Shown one piece after another: positions 36,454 through 49,199 of a stretch of DNA of 64,000 bases (positions within the stretch are counted from its first letter, which is position 1; each line of letters opens with the position of its first letter). The notes below the pieces were generated by a model, which worked only from the letters and a program-made list of their open reading frames with translations, was not told the origin of the DNA and made no database searches. Source of the DNA: Kudoa neothunni (lineage: Eukaryota > Cnidaria); contig OZ199839.1 in assembly GCA_964304625.1 (NCBI GenBank), positions 930,001 through 994,000 of the forward strand, read 5' to 3'. The translations under genes were made by a program, and so were the position numbers.

Positions 36454-37750
36454 ATGGTTAATAATCATTTCATAAGATGTATACTTGTATCGATATGTGT
36501 ATTTGCGATATTATGCATGATAAAATATACCTTTATCATCAAAAGTAGTTAAATAATCTAAAATAGTCGTTGCTTATCTATTTTTAGATTTATCGTATTA
36601 CTGGAAACCCAAAATGATAAACGTTGATTGTTTCAGACAACCTCTATGTATACAAAATTTCGATAAAAACATCATATGGTTATTTAGTTACATCACTATC
36701 TATAAATCTAAATGATATATCTGTTGCAGAGGTGGAAAATTTATTTAAAGAAAAATATAAACAGAAATTAAAAAACACCAGAATTTTGGGGAATGCTGAA
36801 TGCGGAATAGAAAATGTAAAAATGTTTCATCTCATACAAATGCATATAATCCATTAGGTTGCTATTATTGTCCCACACAAAAATAGACCTAAACAAATAG
36901 GTGTGTTTTTAAGGCACATGCATCCATTCCTCCAAAAGCAAAATATAAATTATAGGATTTTTCTGGTGAATCAAGTAAAAAATATACAGATTGATAGTTA
37001 ACATTTGAGAATATTATTAGACAGATGAATCTCCATTTAACAGAGCTATATTGTTAAACGTGGGATATCTTGAAAGCTTAAAATTAGGAAAATATGAATG
37101 TTTCATATTTTCAGACATTGATTTATTGCCAGAAAATGAGTTCAACCGATATGATTGTTCCCATTCCCCAGAACATTTTGCTCAAAATATTAAATCAAAC
37201 GATTATCAGTAATATTTGTGTAGAGAAAATGTAACAACAATGATTATTATAAGACTATTATATGATACTTACTTCGGTGGTGTGTCAGCACTGTCTCAGA
37301 GACACTTTCAAAAAGTGAATGGATTCGCTAATGTTTATTGGAGCTGGGGTGGTGAAGATGATGATCTATATAATCGGTATGAAAATATATCTCAATTAAT
37401 TCATGAATTAATTCATAATATGAATTTAGCCTAATATCAAAAGGATTTAGTTTGTACAGAAAGCATCCATCATTAACACGCTACACTGATAATATGGAGC
37501 ATCATACTAGGCATAGTGGGAAAAATCCAAAAAGGTAACAAAATATTATTATTATTTTTTTATAATTATGCTGCGAAGGTGGAAAATTTTAGGCGCGATG
37601 AAAAATTCTGAAAATAAATCTGGATTGAATAATATTATATACAATATTACGTCAATTAAAGAGCATATGCTATTCACTGAGATAAATGTAGATTTAGAAG
37701 ACTCTACAAGGATTATGTTGCTAACTGGGATCCGTTATTTTGATAGTTGA
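36454..37750 (+). CDS. Beta-1,4-galactosyltransferase (GT7 family)
   Basis: Seven coding exons starting at 36454 and spliced through introns of about 40-50 bp. The N-terminus is a type II membrane anchor (HFIRCILVSICVFAILCMIK). The GT7 N-domain gives DCFRQPLFTSLSINLNDI across a 40-bp intron. The catalytic domain has VAIIVPHKNRPKQIGVFLRH, FNRAILLNVGYLE, CFIFSDIDLLPENEF (metal-binding D-x-D as DID), FGGVSALSQRHFQKVNGF, YWSWGGEDDDLYNR, and KNPKRW. Stop TGA is at 37748-37750; about 310 residues. The family transfers galactose from UDP-Gal to GlcNAc-type acceptors in the Golgi. All catalytic landmarks are present and no breaks were seen. The member (B4GALT1-7) cannot be assigned by eye. Confidence 0.9.
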
Positions 37751-37883
37751 TTATTATTTTTCCTTCAGTTATTCAACTTTTTTATTACAAAAAATAACTT
37801 TCACATTTATATAAATAACAAGAGTTATTTTGGGGAGCACTTTTTATATTTACCGTATTTATTGTTTACTGGTCTATTCAAAA

Positions 37884-40625
37884 CTAGCACAAAAGCCCCG
37901 CTTCGCGAAAGTTCCCTTGCGCAGACTAATGCTTTTTTGATTTTTAAGTAAATAGCGCTAATGCCTAGCTTTGCCCTGGTACTGGGTGATGGAAAAATTT
38001 TAACTTTTAATTTTATTTTTGAATGGAGAAATTTTACGGAAAAGTTAATCTAATCAACACTTTAAACCCTGTAAATTTTATTTTTCTATTTTAATTTACG
38101 CATCTTAAAGCTTATCATTATTTTTGCAATGTGATGATTTAGATAAATTTTTCCCAACCTTTTTTCTATCGTTCCCCACTTTTTTCTTTAAAATAAGTTC
38201 TGCCGCCCCACCTTTTTCAAATGTATTGATTTTTTAATTTAAATTGCTTATAAATTTTAAATCAAGCTTCATGCCACATTAAAATTAAAAAATAACAAAA
38301 ATATATTTCTTTTTCATTAGAATTAAAATATATTCGATCAGATCTAATTTAATTCACAGATGGACTTTAAAAATTAACATTTTTACTTTTTCATTCAGTC
38401 AAAAATCGCGTTGAGTGAAACTTGTGGTAAACCAACCTGCATCAGGCAACACTTTTCTGTATTCGGCGGGCTTATAAATCGAAATTAAATAATTAATATT
38501 CACAATTAATCAATATTGTCTTTGGATAAGTCAAAAAAAAGTGGGAATCACGGTAATAAATTTGACAACATTTGAATTATAATCATTCCGATTCTATTGA
38601 GCAAAAACCGTGTTAAACGTTATTATATTTTTTATATAAATTAATCAATGCCTTTATATTTTTTTAGGATATTAACGTTCGCTTAAAAATAAACAAGATA
38701 AAAAATAGAAGTATTGATTTCAATGTGCGTTATACTATTCGATTATCTCACAATTATCCATGTCACAGCAATGCCCTGGATTTTCCACGCCCTAAAAGAG
38801 TCGTTCATTAAACGCTGAAAGATTTCCATGCCCCACCAAAATTTTTTCACGTCCCATCGGTGGGGCGTTGCCCCAACGTTGGGAAACACTGATTTAGAGA
38901 AAACGAAATTATGCGCACACTTTCCATTCAAATATAAATAGAGGTAAGGAGAGAAATTAATGAGTAATTTTAAGTTTATTTTACAAATTATTGACTAAAA
39001 CTATGGTGACATTAATTTTATGAGCAATTTAATTAACGATTAAAGTTCCGTTATTTATGTAACAAAATCATTAAGTAACTTAAATAGGACTTTCAGTTCT
39101 TTTCAAAATTTTGCAATGAAAATTAATCCTTCTAATTATAAAATGTATTATTAGGCTACAAACGATAAATAAAATAAAATCGACCTAAGGTGTGTCAGAA
39201 ACAAAATATTAATTGTTAATCCCCTTTTTCGCAATTTTATAATGATGCCAATGATGTTTTAAAAAGCTGTGAGCAGTAACTTACGTATTCACTATTTTAA
39301 CATAATTTCCCCCATTTTTAAATAAATCCAACCTTGCTTTTTATCAAGAATACTTATTGGTTCAAAAATATACACATTTAATTAACAAAATACGATTAAA
39401 TCAAAAATGTAAAGGTGTTTTTGGTTTGAAAAATTACAGTAATTCTAAACATCAACCGGTTTTCTTGATGGAGTGCTGCACCCTTTTAAAAATTAACGTA
39501 TTGTTTGATTTCCCCAAAAAAATTTCGTTGTATTGAACTATTCTTAGATTAATGAAAACTTTGTGAAAATATCGGTTAGATCGAATAGACCAATAATTTC
39601 TTATTAACTTACATGACACGTGTTGAGATCGAGAGGGGATTGTATTTTGTGCAAAGGTAATCGTGAATATAAATTCTTAAACTATGTATAGAATGCGGTG
39701 TTGCATATTTTTATGCAGCTTTTATATCATAATGAATTAATGCGAGCCTAAAAAACAGTATATTGATTTGAATATTCACTTTAAGGTTTGGGGGTAAGGA
39801 ATAATTAGGTTATTAAGAACTTAAACATATTTAAAAAATTATCTCATCAAATTTAGAAAATTATCGAATTAATGATGCCAGATATTTTTCAAGAAAGGTT
39901 AGGAAAACCAAAAAATAAGTAAAAACTTATCGAAAAGACGAATAGAGTTTTAATCTCAATCGATATTTTTGATAAAAAGAAATGTTCACATCCCAGGAAT
40001 TCCAATTGAGCATAATTTTCATTTAAGTTACCACAAAAATTTTTAATATTTAAAAGCTCTACACACATTTCATATCGTTTTTAGGATACATGTAAAGACT
40101 CAAATTATATGTTTTATTTAAAATGATCATAATCTATTTTGCGTAATTATATCCATAAAGTTTTAAAAATGAAAATACATCCTAACTAATTTGATTATGC
40201 ATCAAATTTTAAGGGGATGCAGTATCTATTGTAATATGTGATGTTAATAGTTTTATTTGTCCTAAAAGTACTCCGAACAGGCATATGTAACATTTTTTAG
40301 AACATTCTATACCATAATTAAGAGACTCTTTTATATATATTGTGTAAAAGTTCATTTTATTTGGCTATCAATCAGAAGTAAACAAATATCAATATTATGC
40401 AGGTACTTTTTAATCTGATATTTGTGAAGACAACCAGAAAATTCCTTACTTCGGACAGTTTTTTTTGACTATAATTTATACATCTAAATAAATGATTGAT
40501 TTTCATTAATTGTTCGATCTATTCAAGGACAAACTTACAGCTATATTTAAAGAAAGCTTCTCCGTGGCTCATGTGTACTGCTGTAAAACTGACACACATA
40601 AAAACTTTATTATGTATATAGAAGA
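37884..40625 (-). mobile_element. Helitron-like repeat A (non-autonomous, minus orientation)
   Basis: Read on the minus strand it begins A/TCTTCTATATACATAATAAAG, just left of 40626, and ends with a TTCGCGAA palindrome, a spacer and GTGCTAG followed by T at 37884. That matches a Helitron 3' end (hairpin, then CTRR, target T). It aligns over most of its length with repeat B at 46378-48110. The main difference is a 747-bp hAT MITE inserted at 38144-38890. No coding sequence. Some 3' end sequence differs between A and B. Confidence 0.55.
38144..38890. mobile_element. hAT MITE nested in repeat A
   Basis: A 747-bp insertion flanked by a perfect 8-bp duplication GATTTAGA (38136-38143 and 38891-38898), the size expected of hAT. 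Its ends contain TTTTTCCCAACC at the left and, inverted, AGTGTTTCCCAAC at the right, a common hAT end sequence. The empty site is seen in repeat B, which reads straight through GATGATTTAGATAAACG at about 46650-46666. No open frame of note, so it is non-autonomous. Confidence 0.8.
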
Positions 40626-41014
40626 TAATTGTTAAATTTATATTTTAATATTCAGCTAATGTATTAAACAACTTATTTGGCCTGTTTTATTATTTTTTCG
40701 TAATTTTTATCTAGTGATTTTTGCCCTTAAAAGGTAATTACTTTTTCGTGTTAATGAGCCCCATTATCTGACATTAAAAATCACATAATATATATAATTT
40801 AATTTTTCTATTGCAGCAAAATAATGATAATTTTAAACTTACTAGGCCGTTTTAGAAACAATCAAATTCGCATCCATATATTAATAAGTTTCTAGTATTT
40901 CTAATATTATAATGCAAAAAAAACATTTGAAAAAATTATAAATAAGTAATTGCTAAACTAAAAATAATATTAAATTAAACTATAACTAAAATTAGGCCAA
41001 ACCATTTTGGCGTT
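40626..41014. other. 3' flank of the coiled-coil gene, no gene
   Basis: AT-rich sequence between repeat A and the stop codon of the minus-strand membrane protein. Nothing recognised. Confidence 0.4.
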
Positions 41015-42971
41015 TCATGAAGACCCGGGATCTTTCCACGATCTGTGGTAAACGAAACCTCCAACAATCAAGGCTATTATTACCACCACCACAATCACAC
41101 TAGACAACGCAGTTACATTGGTTTGGCTCTTTCCATTATTCAATTGTATTGTTGGAGTTACAGAGGATTGATTGTAATCAGAAATTCCCCTCTGATTAGT
41201 CTCTTTTATTGGGCCTAAATTATGAAGGTTTGTTTTCTTTTCCTTAGGTATAGTATATTTAGGATTGTTTCCTTCTGGGGGTGTTAATCCATCCTCAGTA
41301 TTTGGCTCTTCTCCCGTTACATCTCCGTCGTCGTCTGTGAACAGATCTGGAACAGCTTCTAGTTTTGGAATATCTTTAACAACGTTTAGTTCAGGGATTG
41401 ATTTAGATTTATGTGAGTTGAATTGCTCTTCCAATTTTTTGCCATTGTCTATCAAATGATTATAATATGTATTGACATCCATATGGTGGTTATGGGCATC
41501 AATTAATGTTTTTTCAATTAGATTCTTTTTTTGTTTGAAGAGATCCACATACTCAGTAATACTTTTTGAATCGGCATCGGCATGCGTTGAATAGCCCCCG
41601 GGAGATCTACTGTAAGCTCTCAACTTCATTAAATTGTGATGTGCATATGCAAGAGAGAGTTTGTTTTCTATATCTCCGGTAATTTCAAGCACCTCGACGG
41701 CTAATTTCATATTTTCGATAGAAGTATTTATTTGGTTAAGAATTTCAGTATGCTTTGATTTGATCTCTGTAAAGGGACTGTCCAATTGTTTAACTACTTG
41801 TTTTATATTGTTGGTATTGCTTTTCACATTCGGTCGGTTGTTTAAATGTTTATTCAATAGGGTGATAGTTAGTTTGAGCACATTTTGGCTTTCTGATGGA
41901 AATTGAACAAGTTGTTGAGACACATTGGAAATTAGTCCTTGAATTGTGCTAGTTTCCCTTTCAACCGTCACATGTAAACTATCAACATAGCTAATGTAAC
42001 TCTTTATTCTATTCATTTCATCATTGAATCTCGATATTTGAACTCCTGTAATTTCATCTTTCCAAGCTTCATACATTCGGATTTTTTCATTCAACTCTTG
42101 GATAGTTTGTTGCATACCGCCGCGAATATTTGTCAGTGCTTTGACTATCTCAACGTATTTCAAATACGTCGACTCAATTACGGGATCTGCTTGAGGAACA
42201 CCTTCCATTTTATCACAGACATTTTGAATATTTTTTATAATTTTAGTTATCTCACCAAAAAGTTCATTGAGTTTGTTTTTTAATTTAAAACTGCTAACAA
42301 TATTTCTGTATTCAAGATAGTCAAATTTATGTCCGCCTTCACACAATTTTATCGATGTTTTGATTGATTCTAAATATCTTTTCAATTCTGTTTTTTTATC
42401 ACTCAAATTATTTGTAGATGACATAGCATTTCTTATTTCTTCCCTGAAGTTTTGATTATCATTTTTCAAATTGTTCAAAGCGGTTTTGGAACGAGTAACA
42501 TTCGAAATTAATTGATCAAGTTGATTATAATAATTGGTTAATACATTTGCGGTAACTGGAATATTTTCAGTGACAAACATTGACTTTTTCAAGAATTCAA
42601 AGGTTGAGTTCATTTGCATGAAGAAACTCATCTGTTTTGGAAAAACGGTTTTAGGGTCGATCATCTTTTGCTCTGTTGATATGCGTAGTTCCCCTATATT
42701 GCAAAGTTTTTTTTCCATTTCTTTATAATCGTAATCATTTTCCTTATATTGACTAAAGGGAATATTTTGATTGTTTTCACATTTGATTGCGTGAATTGTC
42801 GCATAATCTTTGTTATTACTTACTTGGAGGTTTTGATTATTTCGAAAAGAATCATCCAAAAATAGGGGCTTGGTGTACGCAAAACATCTGACTATTGATT
42901 TTAATCGAATAATTACAATGAAATCTATAATTATTACTTGAAAATAACAACACTAGTTGTAATTTAATCAT
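41015..42971 (-). CDS. Coiled-coil type I membrane protein, family unknown
   Basis: Exon 1 is 42971-42938 (MIKLQLVLLFS), then a 46-bp intron (42937-42892, phase 1). A single long exon runs from 42891 to the stop at 41015. The product is about 635 residues. The signal peptide MIKLQLVLLFSIRCFAYT is completed by exon 2. A long, mostly helical ectodomain follows with repeated heptad-like stretches (for example EMNRIKSYISYVDSLHV and NKHLNNRPNVKSNTN) and only two or three Cys. Next is an acidic Pro/Thr/Gly-rich stalk (LFTDDDGDVTGEEPNTEDGL), a membrane span (LSSVIVVVVIIALIVGGFVY) and a 10-residue tail. It is probably a surface protein. No known domain recognised; exon 2 is intact over 620 codons, which argues for a functional gene. 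Confidence 0.8.
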
Positions 42972-43744
42972 TTTAGTTTCGTAAACTTCCGAATAATTAT
43001 AATTTGAATTGAATCGATTGTTAAAAATAATATAATGAATATAATTACACATTATCAAATTTCATCATAATTAAAATTCAATTAGAAATTTAGAAATTGT
43101 CGTTTGTAGTCATTTTTCGCTAATATAATACAATTCGGTGATAGACACTTCAATACCTGTAGGTATAGAACGAAGTACATCCAAACTTAATGGAACCTAG
43201 CGTTGTCGCCGAACAACGTGGAATAATCATCCTTGACTATTGATATCACTCAATATGTTTAATCTTATTACATTATTTACACATTTTTTCAATTTATTTC
43301 GATAAAAAAAGTTTATCTTTGTCTTAATAACTTTATTATACCTTCAATGAGAGATGAATACCTTTATTCCACTGAATGGATTCAACAAATCTGAGTACCC
43401 TAACTAAACTTTTTGTCATATAAACGATATTATCTATCATATCGAAGCTAATTATATGTGGTTTATTTAAATATAATTATTAAAACTACTTTTTCGCAAC
43501 GTGAAAACAATATTATTTATAGATAAGATAAATAATATAATTCTAATAAATATTCTAATCGACAATAATTTTTGATTTAATATAATTTAAACTGAAATAT
43601 GGAATATCACTTGTTTAGAACCAACACTTTTTTCAGTAAAGTTCAGTTATAAGCATAATCTTATTTAAGGATAAAAATGTTAAATAGAATTTAAGGTTAG
43701 CCAAATAATAAATATTCCTTATCAACAAACCCCATATATATTTC
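42972..43744. other. Upstream region of the coiled-coil gene
   Basis: AT-rich sequence with no frames or repeats that I can name. It would contain the promoter of the minus-strand gene at 41015-42971. Confidence 0.35.
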
Positions 43745-44860
43745 GAACTCGCGGGAACTTCCCAGCCTTGCGTGGGATTTAGAACAATTTATTATAAAGA
43801 TCATGTTGTGGTGACTCAAGTCATGATTAAAATAAACATTTATCAGTAAACAAAATTATTTACATATTTAACAATCGGCATTTGCCGATAGAGGTCGATA
43901 AATATTTTAAACCGTTGGTTTTTTTGCGCACAAAAAAAAGAACTAAAAAATCGCTACACATGTTTAAAAAATGGAAGAATATACGAATCCTTTCAATTAA
44001 CTCTGAGAAGTTTACAAACTTTTTTTAATATCATACTTTAGCGACTGTGATAAACACAGTTAAAATTAAGATCACTTTAGGGAGATCGTAAAAATAGAAA
44101 GAACAATATAATTCGATTATGACCTGCGGCGATTAATTTATACTGCTCAGATTGATATTCCTTTATTCGACATATTTGTATACGCTCTTCAATGAAAACT
44201 GCTGAGTAGACCCTTAATATCGACAAAAATATTTTGAAAAATTATACAAAATATAATTTTAACGTATACCTTAAATCTATTTGGTCAAAGTTAAATTTAA
44301 AGGACGATTCAACGAAATTTGATGATCCAGTCCCAATATAAAAGGCTTTAATCTATCAGATTATAATATACGCTACCAATTCGTCATCAATTTATCGAAT
44401 TTACATCTTTCTATGTTATTTAAACCGTCGATAAAATTTTGAAAATTTACTTAGTAAGTCAATTATATTCAGGTCCCAATATCAATATAAGGAGTATATT
44501 TACACACACAAACAAATGGGTATTACCGTTATTTATATACAGAAATAGAAAAAGTTGTTAAATTAACGGTAGATTGAAGCATATAAGAAAAAATGTTAAT
44601 TTTAACCGACTGTAACTCCGAAATCAACACATTTTAATCCTATTTTTGAAATTGTGTCAACCGTTTAACAAACTTGGAACCGATAAGATCAATATTTTCA
44701 GATTGCTATTGCAATTTTTGATAGTAGAATAACAAATTATAGATTTTCCCCTACATTACAAATTATTTAACGTTTCATAAGTGTACCTAAATAGTGAAAA
44801 AATTGACGCATTTTCGTACTTAGGAAACACACGAACCGACAGTTCTCTTTTATTCCTCCC
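43745..44860 (-). mobile_element. Repeat family C/D, copy C
   Basis: Aligns by eye with 57365-58720: both contain a run from AAAAAATGGAAGAATATA-like text through GTGATAAACACAGTTAAAAT to a box near CAGGTCCCAATATC. The left border has GAACTTCCCAGCCTTGCGTG, a degenerate form of the CCCAGC..GCTGGG hairpin that precedes CTAG in copy D. No coding content. The minus orientation is inferred from the border. Confidence 0.4.
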
Positions 44861-44864
44861 TAAT

Positions 44865-46300
44865 ATATAAAGTCGTAATGTCCATGTGTCTTTCATTGTG
44901 TGTGTGTTCGCGAATTCATATTCTTATACAGACTTTTTCTACTTAATGATTCTTTTAGTATACTTTAAAAAATACAAAATTAACTACAAAAATATATCGG
45001 AAAGTTCTGCATGCGTACAAAGTGGGGGGTTGGTAGAGAAAACTTTTTGTAAGCAAATTAGCGCTGGCAATATTATTACATCGCGTGACTTTCAATACAT
45101 ACGGTTTCTCAATTGAACGCGACACTTTTTTTGGTTCTGACCAAAATTCGCACTCAAACATTAAAATCTCTATAAATAAATCTTTTTATGATTTTTATTT
45201 TAAAAGACATACTCCAGCGGAAAACGTATATACTTCCACTTTATGATTAAATTCATTTCGAGTACTTACAAAAATTTTACTTACAGTCTATGATAGGTCC
45301 GCTTTAAGTATTCTTATTTAAATTTGATTCCTAGAGATTATATAACATAAAATGAGCCGCTTTTACATTAATATAAAATATAGATAAAAATATCTTTTTA
45401 ATAAAATACAAAAATAAATGCAAAGCGAAAACATAAAAAAATATAAAAAATTGAATGGGCTTCTTTGTCACCCCCATAAAATGGGATTAGAAACAGAATG
45501 CTCTCATTCTATTAATCACATATGGTGGAAACGAACCAAGTTCATTTGGTTGTAAGGTTGAGTTTTCGAAGAGAAATTATTCTAGAATATGACCTATAAA
45601 ACCATTAAATTTAATGTTTTTTTTTCATTGTTTTAATAGGTACAAAATTTGTTAATAATTTTGTATATTAACAACACTTACTTTTAATCTGGGTGCTTGA
45701 TGGATGATATTATTTAATTTATCCAAAAATTGAATGGAAAAGAGTAATTTCGAAGCTTAAAACATAATTATCGAAGAAAACAATATCCGGCATGTAAAGT
45801 AGTTTCATTATAAACTATTATCGTAAATTAAATATATACATAAATTTAATAACTAGTCTTGGTTTAAAATTAATATTATGGTGGCTTGAAAAGGGTTTTA
45901 ACGTTGAAGTATGAATATTGGTCAGATCTAAAAATGTGCCGAGTAAATTGAGAAACCCTATAATACAGAGATAAGCGTAAATAACCTTGATTTTCCGCTT
46001 CTGCTTCAACTATAAATTTGAAATATTACGTTTTTTATTATTCGAACATAGTTAAGACGTTCTGGATCGTTTTAGTTATCCTAGGCCGGGGCGGCTGGGT
46101 AAACAATCACGTGCTATTCGAATATTTGATTAAGTCAAGTGCAGATATTATTTACTTTGCATGTTTATTTCGAGATAAAATGTTCATTATTTTTATAGGA
46201 ATTTAAAATGAAATTAACACATTTAGGCTACGTACAGAGCTGTAAAAATATTTTTTGATTAGTGGATTTATCGGCGGGTTAATTAATGTGATTAACTCTT
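44865..46300 (+). mobile_element. Helitron-like repeat family, copy 3, interrupted
   Basis: Positions 44865-45120 match copy 1 from 9618 (TCCATGTGTCTTT, CTTATACAGACTTTTTC, AACTTTTTGTAAGCA, TTAGCGCTGGCAATATTA). The match resumes at about 45985 (CTTCTGCTTCAACTATA, TTCGAACATAGTTAAGACG) as in copy 2 from 13228. About 860 bp between them (45121-45984) have no counterpart in copies 1 or 2 and look like an insertion. The right side stops near 46300 at TTAACCTTCCGAGCGATTC, a piggyBac-like end. Confidence 0.45.
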
Positions 46301-46377
46301 AACCTTCCGAGCGATTCAAAATCAACTATACACTTAGTGCTTTTGGGGGCTATTAGATCCCACTTTTTTATTTAATA

Positions 46378-48110
46378 CTAGAGCAAAAGCCACGCTTCGC
46401 AAAGGCTTCCTTGCCCAACCAAGTAGGCTAACACCTGGCGCATACTAAAGCCTTTTTGATTTTTAAGTAAATAGCGCTAATGCCTAGCTTTGCCTGGTAC
46501 TGTGTGTTGGAAAATTTTAGCTTTTAGTTTTATTTTTTGAATGGAGAAATTTTACGGAAGAGTTAATCTAATCTGCACTTTAAACCCTGCAAATTTTATT
46601 TTTTTATTTTAATTTATGCATTTTAAAGCTTTTCATTATTTTTGCAATGTGATGATTTAGATAAACGAAATTATGCGCGTGTTTTCCATTTAAATATAAA
46701 TAGAGGTAAGGAGAGAAATTAATGAGTAATTTTAAGTTTATTTTACAAATTATTGACCAAAACTATGATGATCTTAATATTAAGAGAAATGTAATTAGCG
46801 ATTAAAGTTCAGTTATTTATGTAACAAAATCGTTAAGTAACTTAAGTAGGGCTTTCAGTTGTTTTTAAAATTTTGCGATAAAAATTAATCCTTCTAATTA
46901 TAAAATGTATAATTAGTCTACAAACGATAAATAAAATAAAATCGGCCTAAGGTGTGTCAGAAACAAAAATATTAATTGTTAATCCCTTTTTCGCAATTTT
47001 ATAATGATGCCAATGATGTTTTAAAAAGCTGTGAGCGGTAACTTACGTATTCACTATTTTAACATAATTTCCCCATTTTAAATAAATGCAACCTTGCTTT
47101 TTATCAAGAATACTTATTGGTTCAAAAATATACACATTTAATTAACAAAATACGATTAAATTTAAAATTTAAAGGTGTTTTTGGTTTGAAAAATTACAGT
47201 AATGCTAAAATATTTAAATATCAACTGATTTTCTTGAAGGAATGCACCCTTTTAAAAATTTAGGTACTGTTTGATTGCCCTAAAAAAATTTCTCCGCATT
47301 AAACTATTCTTAGATTAACAAAAACTTTGAAAAAATATCGGTTAGATCGAATAGACCAATAATTTCTTATTAACTTACATGGCACGCGTTGAGAAGGGAC
47401 TGTATTTTTATGCAGCTTTTATATCAATGAATTAATCCGAGCCTAAAAGAAACAGTATGTTGATTTGAATATTAACTTTAAGGTCTGGGGGTAAGGAATA
47501 ATTAGGTTACTAAGAATTTAAACATTATTTAAAGAATTGTCTCCTCAAATTTAGAAACTTATCGAAAAGACGAATATAATTTTAATCTCAATCGATATAT
47601 TTGATAAAAAGAAATTTTAATTTAAGGAGTTATTAGAAAAATTATAAAATTTGAAAACACTCACACATTTTACATCGTTTTTAGAATGCGTATAGGGAAC
47701 CAAATTATTCCAACGTTGCAACAACTCTTGTAATTGTGACGTTAATAGTTTTATTTGTCTTAAAATTACTCCAAACAGGCATATATAACATTTTTGAAAA
47801 TTCTATACCATAATCAGTAGATTATCTCGTAAATAATATAATAAGTAAAAATTCATTCTAATTGAGTATCACTCTGAAGTAAACAAACATCAATATTAAG
47901 CAGGTATCTTTAATCTGCTAATTGAGGTAGAAAACCGGAAAATTCCATACTTCTGATAATGATATTGATGATTTAAACAATTATAAGTTAATTAACCATT
48001 TTCATAATAGTATCATCCTTCCAAATGTATATTTAAGCGGTATTTAAAAAAAGTTGTTCCATGGCACATGCGTACTGCCGCAAACACACACAGTAACATA
48101 TATAAGAGTT
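46378..48110 (-). mobile_element. Helitron-like repeat B
   Basis: Minus-strand 3' end CTTTGCGAAGCGTGGCTTTT then GCTCTAG followed by T at 46378. The other end lies near CTCTTATATATGTTACTGTG at about 48080-48108. It aligns with repeat A over more than 1.5 kb (boxes AAGTAAATAGCGCTAATGCC, ATGTTTTAAAAAGCTGTGAG, AATACTTATTGGTTCAAAAA) and carries the empty site of the MITE found in A. No gene inside. Confidence 0.55.
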
Positions 48111-48118
48111 TATATACA

Positions 48119-49190
48119 CTAGCGCGAACTGCCCAGCGTTACTTGGGAAGATTTCGCATAGATACGTTTCTTAATAATATTCAAAAAATATAATTAAGTT
48201 ACAAATTAACCTTTAGATGTAAAATAACTAAAAATTTTTAAGTTGCATACTTTCAACGATTTGGATTTGCGAAATTTAAATTATGATCATTTCTGTCAAG
48301 GAAAGCAAAAATTCACAGCGTTTACATAAAAATTTCGTGGTTCGGCACCAACGCCAAATAATTTAAGGTCAGAGTCGTATTTTTTTCATTCCATAATTAT
48401 TTAATCTCGTTAAAGTGTTATCTAAAACGCTATTTTTTGGTCCGGCGGATTTTTAAAAGTCGAATTCTGGCCCGGCTCGGAAACTGCGTGCATCGCTAAG
48501 TTTTTAAAAGATAAAAAAATAGAAAAAGTAATGGAGATAGGAGAAAATGTATGAAAATTAACTGATATTGCTAAAATTAGCATCGCTTGGTTCGGAATAA
48601 ACAATAGTGCACTTTTCCCAAACAAACAACTAAAAATTGCTTCAATATCAATAGAAATAATTTATATAATTAGATGAAGTAAGAGTACAACCATCTGCAT
48701 TGAATTTAATCACTGAAAGTTGAACATAGCGGATAATTTCAATGAAATCCACGGACACAGCTCTTGCATTATATAGCTCCGATCAATATGATTTTAACAT
48801 TATCAACCAATTCGTTATTCATGTAACATATATAGATTTTTTATCATATCTAAAACTACTAATAAAACTTTCAAAATATATTTATCAAGTCAAATACGTT
48901 AAACCTCCACAAATAATAAATGAATTTGCGCAAACACCCATATCTAAATGCCAACGTTATATAAAAAGTCAGATAAAATAGAATAATTTAAATTCGATAA
49001 AGTATATAAGGAGGAAAGTAAATTCCAACCGACCATTAACATGACATAAACAGATGTTAATTCTATTATTGAACTCAAGTAATCCGGTAAACAAACTTTG
49101 AATTGACAAAACCACCATTTTCCAAACATTTATAGGAACAGTTGAAAATGTGAAAATTAATTAAAGATTTTTTGAAACATTGTGATTTGT
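48119..49190 (-). repeat. Adjacent Helitron-like 3' end and AT-rich body
   Basis: CTAGCGCGAACTGCCCAGCG at 48119 with TTACTTGGGAAG next. Read on the minus strand this is a CCCA...TGGG hairpin, a short spacer and CTAG followed by T, in the same style as other ends here. How far the element extends to the right is unknown. The frame at 48742-48981 is not convincing as a gene. Confidence 0.35.
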
Positions 49191-49199
49191 AAAAAAATT

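Noticed and set aside
41265-42728. Four plus-strand frames of 64-81 codons
   Set aside because: Antisense to the 620-codon open exon of the coiled-coil membrane protein.
48742-48981. 79-codon plus-strand frame
   Set aside because: Lies in repeat-rich AT sequence, has no splice context or recognisable domain, and has low-complexity Ile/Tyr/Lys composition.
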